Assembly (NCBI GenBank): GCA_026184775.1
Contig: JANCYW010000017.1
Span: forward strand, 1 to 64,000
Length of the DNA: 64,000 bases
Direction of reading: 5' to 3'
DNA from: Cyanidium caldarium
Taxonomy: Eukaryota > Rhodophyta > Bangiophyceae > Cyanidiales > Cyanidiaceae
Shown here: positions 21,771-32,413 of the stretch, piece by piece
How positions within the stretch are numbered: the stretch's first letter is position 1
Layout: each line of letters begins with the position of its first letter
Made by a program: the position numbers and the translations under genes
Notes under the pieces: model-generated
What the model saw: the letters and a program-made list of their open reading frames with translations, nothing else
Database searches by the model: none
Told to the model about the DNA's origin: nothing

Positions 21771-24700
21771 ATGTTGGTGCAGTTCGAGTCCAAGTCGGCG
21801 CGGGTGAAGGGCGTGTCTTTCCACCCGCGTCGGCCATGGCTGTTGGCGTCGCTGCACAACGGCGCCGTCCAGCTGCTGGACTACCGGATGTCCACGCTGA
21901 TCGACACCTACGTAGAGCACGAGGGGCCGGTGCGGGGTATCGCCTTCCACCCGACGCAGCCGCTGTTCGTGTCCGGCGGCGACGACTACAAGATCAAGGT
22001 GTTCAACTACCAGCTGCGGCGGTGTCTGTTTACGCTGCTGGGACACTTGGACTATGTGCGCACGGTGCAGTTTCATCACGAGTCGCCGTGGATCGTGTCG
22101 GCGTCCGACGACCAGACGGTGCGCATATGGAACTGGCAGAACCGGTCGTGCTTGGCGGTGCTCACCGGGCACAACCACTACGTGATGAGCGCCTGTTTTC
22201 ACCCGCTGGAGGATCTGGTGCTATCGGCGTCGCTGGATCAGACGGTGCGCGTGTGGGACATATCCGGGCTGAGCGGCAGTGGCACGGCGGCGGCAGCGGC
22301 GGCGGCAGCGGCGGCCGCCGGCATTCCCGCCGCGGCGCTGGCGTACGGCTCCGGCGGCGGTGGTGGTGGTGTTGGTATGGGCGGCGGTTCGGGATTTCCC
22401 GGCCGCGGCCCGTTCGGGGCGCGCACTAGCCCGGGCGGCGCCAACGACCTGTTCGGCGGCGCAAGCACCGATGTCGCCGTCAAATTCGTGCTCGAGGGCC
22501 ATGCGCGCGGGGTCAACTGGGCCGCCTTTCACCCCACCATGCCGCTCATCGTGTCGGGCGCCGATGACCGCCAGATCAAGTTGTGGCGCTATAGCGAGAC
22601 GCGCGCCTGGGAGGTGGACACCCTGCGCGGCCACCTGAACAACGTCTCCTGTGTGCTGTTCCATCCGCACCTGGACCTGATCGTTTCCGACTCGGAGGAC
22701 CGCACCATCCGCGTGTGGGACATGGCGCGGCGTGCCTGCATCGCCACGTATCGTCGCGACGCCGACCGCTTCTGGGTGCTGACGGTGCACCCGCGTTTGC
22801 GGATCCTGGCGGCGGGCCACGACTCCGGGGCGATGGTGCTTAAGCTGCAGCGCGAACGGCCGGCGTATGCCATCGCGCCGGATGGCCGCATGGTGTATAC
22901 GCGCGAGCGCTACGTGCGGGTGCTGGACTTGAACACCGGTCGCGACGCCCCGGTGTGTGTGGCGCGTGGCCGCCTACCGACCGGCGGCGGCGGTGGTGGT
23001 AGCTGGCCGGGTTCCGGGGCGGTGGAGGGCGGGGGCGTGCTCGGGCCGCCCCCGCGCTACCTCGGCTACAACCCGGTAGAGCACGCGGTGCTGCTACAGT
23101 ACGATGCCGATGGTGGCACTTACGAACTGTACGTGTTGCCCAAGGGCGACGACGGCGGCGGCGCGGCGGTGGAGTCGGTGGAGCCGCGCAGCGGCGCCGC
23201 TTCCTCGGCGGTGTTCGTCGGGCGCAACCGTTTCGCCACCCTGGAGCGCAACGTGCTGGTGGTGCGCGACCTCCACAACGCGGCCACCAAGCGGGTGCCG
23301 GTGCCGCTGCCGGGCGCTGAGCGCCTCTTCTCGGCCGGCGCCGGCTACGTGTTCATCGCCTCGGACGAGCGCGTGGCGCTGTTCGACATTCAGAAGCGCC
23401 GCGTGCTGGCCGAGCTGAACGCGCCCGGCATCAAGTACGCGGTGTGGTCGGACGATGCCCATCGGGTGGCGTTTTTGGCCAAACACACACTGTGGTTGGC
23501 GTCGCGCCAGCTGGATCGGATGGCGTCGGTGCACGAGACGGTGCGCATCAAGTCGGCCGCCTGGGACGAGTCGGGCGTGCTGCTGTACACCACGCTGAAC
23601 CATCTCAAGTACTGTCTGCCCAACGGTGACACCGGCATCGTGTGCACCCTCGCCGAGCCGGTGTACTTGACGTATGCGCGCGGGCCGGCGGTGGCCACCA
23701 TCGACCGCGACGGTCAGCCGGGCTCGCTGGCCATCGACCCCACCGAGTACACCTTCAAGCTGTTGCTGTTGCGCAAGCGGTACGATGCGGTGCGGCGGGC
23801 GATCGAGGAGGCGCGCATGCCCGGCCAGGCCATGATCAGCTACCTGCAGCGCAAGGGCTACCCGGAGATCGCACTGCTGTTCGTGCAGGACGACCAGACG
23901 CGTTTTGCGCTGGCGCTCGACTCGGGCCACCTCGACGAGGCGCTGTCGGCGGCGCAGCGGCTGGATCGGGCGGAGGTGTGGGAGGCTCTGGCCGGCAAGG
24001 CGTTGGCGCAGGGCCGCGTGCAGATGGCCGAGCTGTGTTACCAAAAGTCGAAGAATCTGCAGCGGTTGGCGTTTCTGTACGTGGTCACCGGCGAGCTGGA
24101 CAAGTTGGAGAAGCTGGGGCAGATCGCGCAGTCGCGACAGGACTCGGCAGCGCAGCTGCAGATCGCGCTGCTGCTGGGCGATACGGAGACGCCGGCGCGG
24201 GTGCTGCGCGAATGTGGACTGACGGCGTTGGCGGAGACGGCCGAGCGCGTGATGGAGACGGGAGCGACGACGCTGTTGCCGCCCGAGCCAGTGGACGATG
24301 CGATGCCCGGCGGCGACTGGCCGCTGCTGCCGCAACCGCGCGATCTGTTCGAGCGCGATCCCAACGCGCCCGAGGGCGATCATGCGTGGGATGAGGAGCG
24401 GTTCCGGCCGACCGGCGAATTCTACGAGGCGGCACTGGGCGCGCACGAGGCCACCGCCACCGAATGGGAGGAGGACGAGCAACAGCAGCAGCAGCAGCAG
24501 CAACGACAAGTGGGGATGGTAGAGCGCGGCAGCGCGGGCAGTCGTTCGGCGCCGGAGGTGGCCCCGATAGCGGCGGCCGTGGCGGCCATGAGTGTGGCCG
24601 AGGGCGGCGAGGAGAGCGGCTGGGGCGACACGCTGGATGCGTTGGATGTGCCGCTGTCGCCGACGGTGGATACCGCACCGGAAGCGGGATCGGCGACGGA

Positions 24701-25799
24701 GGAGGCGGAGGAGATGACGGCTGCCGGTGAGGCGTGGTCAGAGGCAGCGGCGGACGAGTGGACCGAGACGGCGGCGGCGGCGGCACCGGCGCGCCCGACG
24801 GTCGGTCCGGCACCGGAGCTGCGGTGGAGGCGACAGGCACGGCTGGCCGGCGAATTGGCGGCGGCCGGCGCGTTCCGCGAGGCGCTGACGCTGTTGCACA
24901 CACAGATCGGCGCACGCTGTTACCAACCACTGCAGTGGCCGCTGCTGCAGTGCGCGATGGCGCATCGCGGCGCGTTGCAGCTGTCGCCGCTGCCGTTGCT
25001 GCCGCCGCTGCTGCCGAGCCTGCGTACCGGCACCGCGACGACGCCCCCGGCGCCGCTGTCGTTGGCGTCGCTGGGACAGCGGGCCCGCCTGGCGGAGGCG
25101 TGCGTCACCAAGGGCGCGTTCGCCGATGCTCAGCGCCACTGGCAGGCCGTCGTGGCCGCGCTGCCGCTGGTGGTGGCGGACAGCGAGGACGCCGCGGCGC
25201 AGGTACGCTCCTTGCTGGGTACGGCGCGCGAATATCTGTTGGGCATGCGGGTCGCCCTGGAACAGAAACGCTGCAAAGCGGTTGCTCAGGAAGAGGCGGC
25301 GGCGGGAGCGGAGGCCACCGGGCGCGCCCTGCAGTTGGCGGCGCTCTTCACCCACTGTAACCTGCAGCCGGTGCATATGTTGTTGGCGTTGCGCGCCGCC
25401 ATGAAGAGCGCCTACGAGGCGAAGCGATTGAGCTTGGCGGCCGCGTTCGCCCATCGCATCGTGGACATGGCGCCGGAGGGCGACGCCGATACTCCAAGCG
25501 GTGCGGCGGCGACGGCGGCGGCGCAGAAAATGCTGGCCTACTGCGATCGCAACATGGCGCTGGAGGTGACCGAACCGCCGATCGATTACGACGAGCGCCG
25601 CTCGTTCCGCATCGACGCGCGCACGCTCACGCCGGTGTACGCTGGGGCGTCGACCCGCCTCTGTCCGTACTGCCAAGCGGTGTACGCGGAGGGAGGAGAG
25701 GAGGAGTTGATCTGCGTATTGTGCGGTATCGCCGCCGCGGGCGCCTCCGCCGACGGGTTGCGTCTGATGCGTGCAGGTAGCGGCGGTGGAAGTGGGTAA
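21771..25799 (+). CDS. COPA: Coatomer subunit alpha (alpha-COP)
   Basis: 1342 aa. Scaffold subunit of COPI vesicles for Golgi-to-ER and intra-Golgi transport. The N-terminus MLVQFESKSARVKGVSFHPR opens the first WD40 propeller, with repeats ending in IKVFNY, VRIWNW and VRVWDI. An Ala/Gly-rich insertion of about 65 residues (about 170-236) interrupts this propeller; WD repeats then resume (IKLWRY, IRVWDM). A second propeller and an alpha-solenoid follow. A poly-Gln tract (about 904-912) and an acidic Ala-rich linker precede the conserved C-terminal domain, which ends with a CPYC...CVLCG zinc-like pair (about 1300-1318) that binds epsilon-COP in the family. The start was placed at 21771 after a C/T-rich leader; the frame is open further up but without homology. 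Confidence 0.96.
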   Translation: MLVQFESKSARVKGVSFHPRRPWLLASLHNGAVQLLDYRMSTLIDTYVEHEGPVRGIAFHPTQPLFVSGGDDYKIKVFNYQLRRCLFTLLGHLDYVRTVQFHHESPWIVSASDDQTVRIWNWQNRSCLAVLTGHNHYVMSACFHPLEDLVLSASLDQTVRVWDISGLSGSGTAAAAAAAAAAAGIPAAALAYGSGGGGGGVGMGGGSGFPGRGPFGARTSPGGANDLFGGASTDVAVKFVLEGHARGVNWAAFHPTMPLIVSGADDRQIKLWRYSETRAWEVDTLRGHLNNVSCVLFHPHLDLIVSDSEDRTIRVWDMARRACIATYRRDADRFWVLTVHPRLRILAAGHDSGAMVLKLQRERPAYAIAPDGRMVYTRERYVRVLDLNTGRDAPVCVARGRLPTGGGGGGSWPGSGAVEGGGVLGPPPRYLGYNPVEHAVLLQYDADGGTYELYVLPKGDDGGGAAVESVEPRSGAASSAVFVGRNRFATLERNVLVVRDLHNAATKRVPVPLPGAERLFSAGAGYVFIASDERVALFDIQKRRVLAELNAPGIKYAVWSDDAHRVAFLAKHTLWLASRQLDRMASVHETVRIKSAAWDESGVLLYTTLNHLKYCLPNGDTGIVCTLAEPVYLTYARGPAVATIDRDGQPGSLAIDPTEYTFKLLLLRKRYDAVRRAIEEARMPGQAMISYLQRKGYPEIALLFVQDDQTRFALALDSGHLDEALSAAQRLDRAEVWEALAGKALAQGRVQMAELCYQKSKNLQRLAFLYVVTGELDKLEKLGQIAQSRQDSAAQLQIALLLGDTETPARVLRECGLTALAETAERVMETGATTLLPPEPVDDAMPGGDWPLLPQPRDLFERDPNAPEGDHAWDEERFRPTGEFYEAALGAHEATATEWEEDEQQQQQQQQRQVGMVERGSAGSRSAPEVAPIAAAVAAMSVAEGGEESGWGDTLDALDVPLSPTVDTAPEAGSATEEAEEMTAAGEAWSEAAADEWTETAAAAAPARPTVGPAPELRWRRQARLAGELAAAGAFREALTLLHTQIGARCYQPLQWPLLQCAMAHRGALQLSPLPLLPPLLPSLRTGTATTPPAPLSLASLGQRARLAEACVTKGAFADAQRHWQAVVAALPLVVADSEDAAAQVRSLLGTAREYLLGMRVALEQKRCKAVAQEEAAAGAEATGRALQLAALFTHCNLQPVHMLLALRAAMKSAYEAKRLSLAAAFAHRIVDMAPEGDADTPSGAAATAAAQKMLAYCDRNMALEVTEPPIDYDERRSFRIDARTLTPVYAGASTRLCPYCQAVYAEGGEEELICVLCGIAAAGASADGLRLMRAGSGGGSG

Positions 25800-25838
25800 T
25801 GTCCGGGGGAGGAGGGCAACGTAAAGCAACGGCATGGC

Positions 25839-27029
25839 TTACTTTACTGGCGCGGCATCGGAGAGGTGCAGAGCGTCCGCATCGACATGCAACCACCAGT
25901 ACCGCGTGTGTAGCGAGTCGCCGCATATCGACACGCCCAGATACGCGTGACGGGCATCCAAGGCGTGCATTCGGTAGGCTACCGGATGGGCAGATGGGTG
26001 GCAGACGGGCGGAGGCCGCGGTATGGATACTGCGAGTGCCCGCGACGGAGTCGGGTGAGGAATATCGCCCTCCAGCACAACCGACAACCAGTGCACAGTG
26101 CCGTCGGTGCAGAACAAAAACATGCACAGCTCGACTGCGGTTGCATCGTCGACGTTCCGTCGCGTCACTGCGGCCAGCGACGCCACCGGTGCCGGTGCGG
26201 ATGCGGCCCAGGCAATGCGTCGATGTATCGGTCTCGTGGGAGCGTCTCGTGGCACCGCGTAACACTCCAGCCACGCTCGGGCGTGCCCGTCACGTTGGCG
26301 ATACTTGGCCGACAGCAGCCACTCCGCAGCCGACGATCCCGCATCGTGACACTGCGCCCATTGCATGGCGGTGATGGTGGCGTGATCGGCACGCACACAG
26401 AATGCCACCGGCCACGAGGCGTCGGCCGAGGCGTCGGAGATGGAGGCTGCAAGCGGTGCCGGGCGGCTGCACACCATCAGCGCACCGTGCTGCAAGGCGG
26501 CGGCGACCGTGAACGCATTGACCTGTAGCTGTCGCACCGCCCAGGTCGTGCTCATATCATAGGCGGCGATGCGAGCGGCAGCAAGTGCGGGCGATCGGGA
26601 CGGTAAGCGCAGGAGGTAGACGCTGCCGTCCGCGGTGCCCGTGAGGAGATCCGTCGGTGGTGATGAGAAGCGGGAATCGGCGCAACGAGAGGGGAGCGGA
26701 ATGAGCAGCGCCGCGGCACAGGTGACTCGGACAGGTGTGGCGGTCGTCGGGAACACGACACGCCACTGTCGTCGCCGCAGGAGGGGGTACCGCAGCGGGT
26801 GCAGGATGAGGTGGTGCGTGGCGTGCGCGTCAGGAGAATCGGGGGTGAGACGTTCCCGTAAAAGCACCGCCAGATAGTCGTGGCCGCGATGCGTGAACAA
26901 CGTGGTCGCGGAGAGAGCAGGGTGTGACGACTGTGGTGCCAGCGCGTGGACCCGATCCCGATAACGGACGGTGCCGTCGGCGCCTACCCAGATGACCTCC
27001 TGGCCACGCCACACCGCTTGCGACGCCAT
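25839..27029 (-). CDS. Hypothetical protein, possibly a beta-propeller
   Basis: 396 aa with good GC-ending codon use and an ATG start (MASQAVWRGQEVIWVGADGT). The sequence is made of short beta-strand-like stretches with recurring phrases such as LLTGTADGSVYLLRL, FLFCTDGTVHWLSVVL and AYLGVSICGD, suggesting a WD40-like propeller without clear WD dipeptides. There is no signal peptide or membrane segment. It could be a divergent nucleoporin or another complex subunit; I do not recognise the family. It converges with alpha-COP (39 bp between stops) and diverges from CLASP. Confidence 0.7.
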   Translation of the reverse strand: MASQAVWRGQEVIWVGADGTVRYRDRVHALAPQSSHPALSATTLFTHRGHDYLAVLLRERLTPDSPDAHATHHLILHPLRYPLLRRRQWRVVFPTTATPVRVTCAAALLIPLPSRCADSRFSSPPTDLLTGTADGSVYLLRLPSRSPALAAARIAAYDMSTTWAVRQLQVNAFTVAAALQHGALMVCSRPAPLAASISDASADASWPVAFCVRADHATITAMQWAQCHDAGSSAAEWLLSAKYRQRDGHARAWLECYAVPRDAPTRPIHRRIAWAASAPAPVASLAAVTRRNVDDATAVELCMFLFCTDGTVHWLSVVLEGDIPHPTPSRALAVSIPRPPPVCHPSAHPVAYRMHALDARHAYLGVSICGDSLHTRYWWLHVDADALHLSDAAPVK

Positions 27030-27558
27030 GGCAGTTGATCATGCTCGGTGAAGTAGAGGTGTTGTCAATGGTGTGGCACGGACGGCCATCCGCGGCGGAC
27101 TCGACGCACTGCTCGCAGTGCCCCCATTCCACGCCGACGACTCGGGTGGGCAACACCGATAAAGTGCCGCTCCGTGCGGGCGACACGGTTCTGCAGACAC
27201 GAGGTCGGGGTGGAGGCGAGCTTGAGACACGCATCGTGATGCCGGATGCGCGCGCTGTTGGGCGTGAAGCCTGGTGCATACCACCGAGTTCAGGTCGTCT
27301 CTATGCGCTGCCGTCTGGGCCGTCGGGCTCGAGGGCACCGAAGCGAAAATGTGACCGTTACGAAATTTGGCGGGTAATGGCCCGGAAAGCGTCTCCTCTG
27401 CGCTGCACCGCCCGACCGCCTCGTCCGCTGCCCATTCGCATCGTAACGGCTCGCTCGCTGGCCCCGACAGCGGTCCTCGGCGACGGCGATGCCGGACGCA
27501 ACGGTCACGTCGGTGTTTCGGGGTGACGAGTGCCTCCGAAACCAGATTTCATTCCACT
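27030..27558. other. Bidirectional upstream region, propeller-like gene and CLASP
   Basis: About 530 bp between two divergent starts. It contains one word identical to a telomere unit (CCCCCATTCC at 27121-27130), probably by chance. No RNA gene recognised. The CLASP frame is open upstream of its ATG for about 190 bp without another good start. Confidence 0.5.
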
Positions 27559-30500
27559 ATGGCACCGCGACGACGGTCACAGAAAGCGCTGGACGAATTG
27601 TTCCAGCTCTGCGAGTGCCTACTACAGGACGAGTCCGAATCCACTCGCCACGACGACGTCATTCTGGCACTGCGACGACTGGAGCATCTCCTGGGCCAGC
27701 CGTCACACGGCACCGAGGAGCCGCTGCCACCACCTCCGGCGTTCCTCTTTCACGTCGTGCCGGCCGAGGCGGACGGCGAGTCGGTGTGCGCGGCCGACGT
27801 GTTGATCGACGCGCTCGTGGCCCGTCTGCGGATCCAGGGCGCCACCGACACGCCACCCGGCGCTGATCTGCACGCGCTCGCATGGGAGGTCCTCTCCCGC
27901 CTCCTACTACAATTGTCCCGGGAGACGGGCCCGAATCACCAATCCACGGCCTACACGTTGTCGGCCCAGTGGATACCCGTCAGCATACGGCACGCGCTGT
28001 GTACGGGTGCCTATTTGCCTGCCACGGCCGTCGAACGCCTGTATGAAGCGCTCATCCTCGCCGCCCCCGGCCACACCACATGGGGCGACACCTGCACCGC
28101 CGCCGCCAAGGCGCTGGCTTGCGGCGCCTTGGACACGCCGCCGCTCCTCGTCCGCCGTATCCCCGACGCGGTGACGGCTATGGCACGCGGTCTGGAGTGT
28201 GCCGCTCGCGAGCAACCGACGCGCGCTCAGGCCGCCGACCGGCTACGGATGGAGACGCGTCGCCGTCTGCGCGCCGCCCTGGAACATCTGGCGCCCGACG
28301 ATGCCGCGACCAGCGCTCGTCGCGACGCCATCGTCACCGCCATCCGCCAGCTGGAACGCCAGCTGGAGCAACGGCTGGGCGCCACCGTCGACACCGCCGG
28401 CTCGTCAACGGTGGCGGCGGTGGCCACGCTGCGCACACCGCTACGTCGCACCGACGCTGTGCCGGTGTTTGCCCACTCAGACACCGCTCCGAGCACCTCC
28501 CGCACCACGCTGGCGGCCCTGGAGCGGGCGCTGCAGGTGCTGAATGCCCGGCCGGCGCGCGACTGGGATGACCGCGTATCCGCCCTGCGCACGCTGACCG
28601 ACGTCAGCGCGCAGTTGTCGCCCGCGGAGCTGGCCACCATCCTGCGACCCTCCACGCTGCGCCACTCGCTTCCGGAGCAGATTCAAGACCTGCGCTCCCA
28701 GGTGGCCCGCGAGGCCTGTCACACGTGCAGCGTGTTGGCGCGTCGACTCGGGGATGCGTTCGCCGAAGTGCTCGGCGTCGGCGCCGTCGGCGCCCTGTTG
28801 CGGGTATGTATCGTGACGGTGGCGGTGATCGCCGACAGCGGGAAGGAGGCGCTGCGCTGTATCGCCCGCTCGTCGCGCTTCGGTCGCGCCACCCCGCACC
28901 TGCTGGAGGGTATTCAAGCCAAGCAGGCGCTGCCGATGCGGTCATTCATCGCCGAGCTGCTGCCGGAGCTGGTGGACGCGCAACCGGCCGGCGATCTCGA
29001 CAAGTACGCCACCGAGTACACCCGAGCGCTGTGCAGCGGGTTGGACGATGCTGCGGCCAGCGTGCGCGCTCGCACCCGCACCGCCTACTGGCGATATTAT
29101 CGGCATGTGTGGCGGCGAGCGGAGGCGGATGCGGAGGCGGCTATGCACGCGGTGCAGCGGCTGGAGCGGCAAGTGGTGGAGCGAGTGAGCGCAGCCTCGC
29201 AGCGGGCGTTGCTGGAGGAGATGCCGTCCGATTTGCGCGCCGCCCGGTGTGCGGGAGACGGGGAGAAGAGGGCGGAGAGGAGAGTGGGTGTGCGACAAGC
29301 ACCGCCGTTCCCGACGACAACCACTTTCGAGGCGCGCGAGAACGTTCCGCCATCGCCAGCGCAGTCGGAGGCAGTGTCTAGAGTGGCGCCGGCCACCCCG
29401 GGCAAGACAGCAACGACAGCAACGACAGCAACGACAACAACGACAAATGCGGCACCGGGTCCGCGCGCCCTCGGTCTGGGACGGCAGGCGTGGCGCGCAC
29501 TGGAACCGCCACCGCCTCGAGCCGGTCCGGTGACGCTGCCAGCCGGTTTTCGTCTGGAGCGCGCCGAGCGGGTGGCGGAACCGACCACCCTTATCACCAG
29601 TGTGGCGGCGGCGGTGCGCGCTTGCACCCGCGCCAACAGCTGGGAGGCTCGGGTGACCGCTCTCAACGCGCTGCGCACCGCACTCTCCCAACGCATGCGT
29701 CTGTCGCCTGACGAGGTGCTGTCGGCGTACGAGGCAGTGCATCGGCGACTGGCGGACGCCCATCTGAGCGTCTTCAAAGAGGCCAGCGTCGCGCTCACCG
29801 CCCTTCTGGCCGCCACCGGGTCGGGCGGCATCGACGCGGAGGATGCGCTGGCGGCATTGGAGGCGTATCCGGCGGTGGCGCGGTGGTTGTTGCGGCGCCC
29901 GGCACCACTTGCCGTGGATGGCGATGAGCAACGGCCGCCGCTGCAGCTGCTGCTGCTGCTGCCGCCGCCGTTGCAAGCGCTGGCCGCGGCGCCGCTGCCC
30001 ACCGACCGACTGATGCGGATGTTGCTGCGTCTGACCGAACTCGAGGCGCGCGCGCACCTGCCCGAGGGGGTGAACCCGCGGGTGGCGGTGCGCACGCTGG
30101 AGTTGCTGCAGCTGTTGTTCGTGCAGGTGCAGCCACAGCGTTTTCAGGAGTGGATGCAGGGCGACGAGCGCGGTCAAGTGGCGTTGGTGCGACGACTGCT
30201 GCACCTGCAGGGCGGCAGCAGCCAAAAGTATTTCGAGGTGCGTCGCGCGGCGGAACGACTCTGGGCGGCGTATGTGGAGCGCGTGCCGGAGGCGGTGCTG
30301 CAGCGGGTGCTGGCGCGGTCATCGCCGGGTGCTTGGAAGGCCGCCGCACGCACGACGCATCCCAAGGTGGGGGCGGCGTTGCACGCACTGAGCAAGTATG
30401 ATGATGAAGTGGAGGTGATGCGCGATGCGCGGGGAGAAATCGCGGCGTGGCCGCCGGTGCCGTCGCTGCCGTGGACACCGGCTGGCGAGGTGAGGAATGC

Positions 30501-31350
30501 GGGCGCGGCGGGAGCGGACGATGCTTTGACGGAGGCGTGGTGTTCGCCGGTGCTGCCCATCGCGCGGCGGCTGCGGTTTGCGATGGAACTGCCGGTGGTG
30601 GATGGGGAGACGATTACCGGTGCCATGCGTCCGCTGGAGACGCTGTTGGCGCGGCGAATGCGCTGCGGCCAGGCAGGTGCCACGTCCGTATCGTTGGAGG
30701 AGCTGCAGCGATGGGCGCGCTGGACGCAGGCCCACGTGGCAGACGCGCCGGTGGTGGTCACGGCGGCGATGCGCACGTTGTCACGGTTGATGAGACGCCT
30801 GCCAGAATACCATCGCATGGCCGGGGCGATGCTGCTGTTGCAGCTGTGGACGCAGGCGTTGCCGCATCTGCCATGTGCTGACCCGCCATCATCCGCGGCA
30901 CGGCTGCTGTGGCAGGCGGCCGTCGAGCGTGCCGGCGTGCAGGCGGCTGCCCTCATAGCAGCAACAGCAGCAGCCGATGCCGTCGAGGCGTTGCCGCCTC
31001 CTCTGGACGACCTGCTGGGCGGCCTGCCCACCTATCCCGTTCAGGCCGCTCCGCTCTGCTGGAGCGCACTGCGCGCCTACGTCGCCGCCTTGCCACCTGG
31101 CCGGCAAGCGTCCGCCGCCCGAATCGTACTCACCGACACGCGCCTCCGGCGATATCTCGGGGCGTGTCTGCTCGGCGATACCGCCTCCGCGGCACGCCAT
31201 CACACCGTCGCGTTCCTGGTTGAGTTGATATCGCGTTCCTCACCCTCGTCACTATGCACGCAGTCGCCCATGCCACCGCTTCCTCCAGCCCTCGACTATC
31301 TCGTACGCTTCCGCGTGCGACGATGCACCGCCCCGGTGCCGCAGCCGTAG
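27559..31350 (+). CDS. CLASP-family microtubule-associated protein (TOG domains)
   Basis: 1263 aa. CLASPs bind microtubule plus ends and promote rescue. The clearest domain is a CLASP_N/TOG array at about residues 330-540: DWDDRVSALRTLTDVSAQLS, then LRSQVAREACHTCSVLARRL, then GVGAVGALLRVCIVTVAVIA, then CIARSSRFGRATP, and a last HEAT helix with DDAAASVRARTRTAYW. A second TOG-like set (SWEARVTALNALRTALSQRM) lies at about 680-760, after a low-complexity Thr/Ala linker. The C-terminal 450 residues are helical and include further HEAT-like pairs. The start at 27559 (MAPRRRSQKALDELFQL) opens a helical domain that is not clearly a TOG. Confidence 0.88.
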   Translation: MAPRRRSQKALDELFQLCECLLQDESESTRHDDVILALRRLEHLLGQPSHGTEEPLPPPPAFLFHVVPAEADGESVCAADVLIDALVARLRIQGATDTPPGADLHALAWEVLSRLLLQLSRETGPNHQSTAYTLSAQWIPVSIRHALCTGAYLPATAVERLYEALILAAPGHTTWGDTCTAAAKALACGALDTPPLLVRRIPDAVTAMARGLECAAREQPTRAQAADRLRMETRRRLRAALEHLAPDDAATSARRDAIVTAIRQLERQLEQRLGATVDTAGSSTVAAVATLRTPLRRTDAVPVFAHSDTAPSTSRTTLAALERALQVLNARPARDWDDRVSALRTLTDVSAQLSPAELATILRPSTLRHSLPEQIQDLRSQVAREACHTCSVLARRLGDAFAEVLGVGAVGALLRVCIVTVAVIADSGKEALRCIARSSRFGRATPHLLEGIQAKQALPMRSFIAELLPELVDAQPAGDLDKYATEYTRALCSGLDDAAASVRARTRTAYWRYYRHVWRRAEADAEAAMHAVQRLERQVVERVSAASQRALLEEMPSDLRAARCAGDGEKRAERRVGVRQAPPFPTTTTFEARENVPPSPAQSEAVSRVAPATPGKTATTATTATTTTTNAAPGPRALGLGRQAWRALEPPPPRAGPVTLPAGFRLERAERVAEPTTLITSVAAAVRACTRANSWEARVTALNALRTALSQRMRLSPDEVLSAYEAVHRRLADAHLSVFKEASVALTALLAATGSGGIDAEDALAALEAYPAVARWLLRRPAPLAVDGDEQRPPLQLLLLLPPPLQALAAAPLPTDRLMRMLLRLTELEARAHLPEGVNPRVAVRTLELLQLLFVQVQPQRFQEWMQGDERGQVALVRRLLHLQGGSSQKYFEVRRAAERLWAAYVERVPEAVLQRVLARSSPGAWKAAARTTHPKVGAALHALSKYDDEVEVMRDARGEIAAWPPVPSLPWTPAGEVRNAGAAGADDALTEAWCSPVLPIARRLRFAMELPVVDGETITGAMRPLETLLARRMRCGQAGATSVSLEELQRWARWTQAHVADAPVVVTAAMRTLSRLMRRLPEYHRMAGAMLLLQLWTQALPHLPCADPPSSAARLLWQAAVERAGVQAAALIAATAAADAVEALPPPLDDLLGGLPTYPVQAAPLCWSALRAYVAALPPGRQASAARIVLTDTRLRRYLGACLLGDTASAARHHTVAFLVELISRSSPSSLCTQSPMPPLPPALDYLVRFRVRRCTAPVPQP

Positions 31351-32348
<998 letters not shown>

Positions 32349-32413
32349 TAAACCGAGTCCGTGAGCCGAATCCAACTCGCGGCCCACCCGCACGCGCCGG
32401 TACCTATTTCACC

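Noticed and set aside
27121-27130. Telomere-unit word inside the region upstream of CLASP
   Set aside because: A single 10-base C-rich match is expected by chance in such DNA; there is no second unit or RNA-like structure beside it, so I do not propose a telomerase RNA template.
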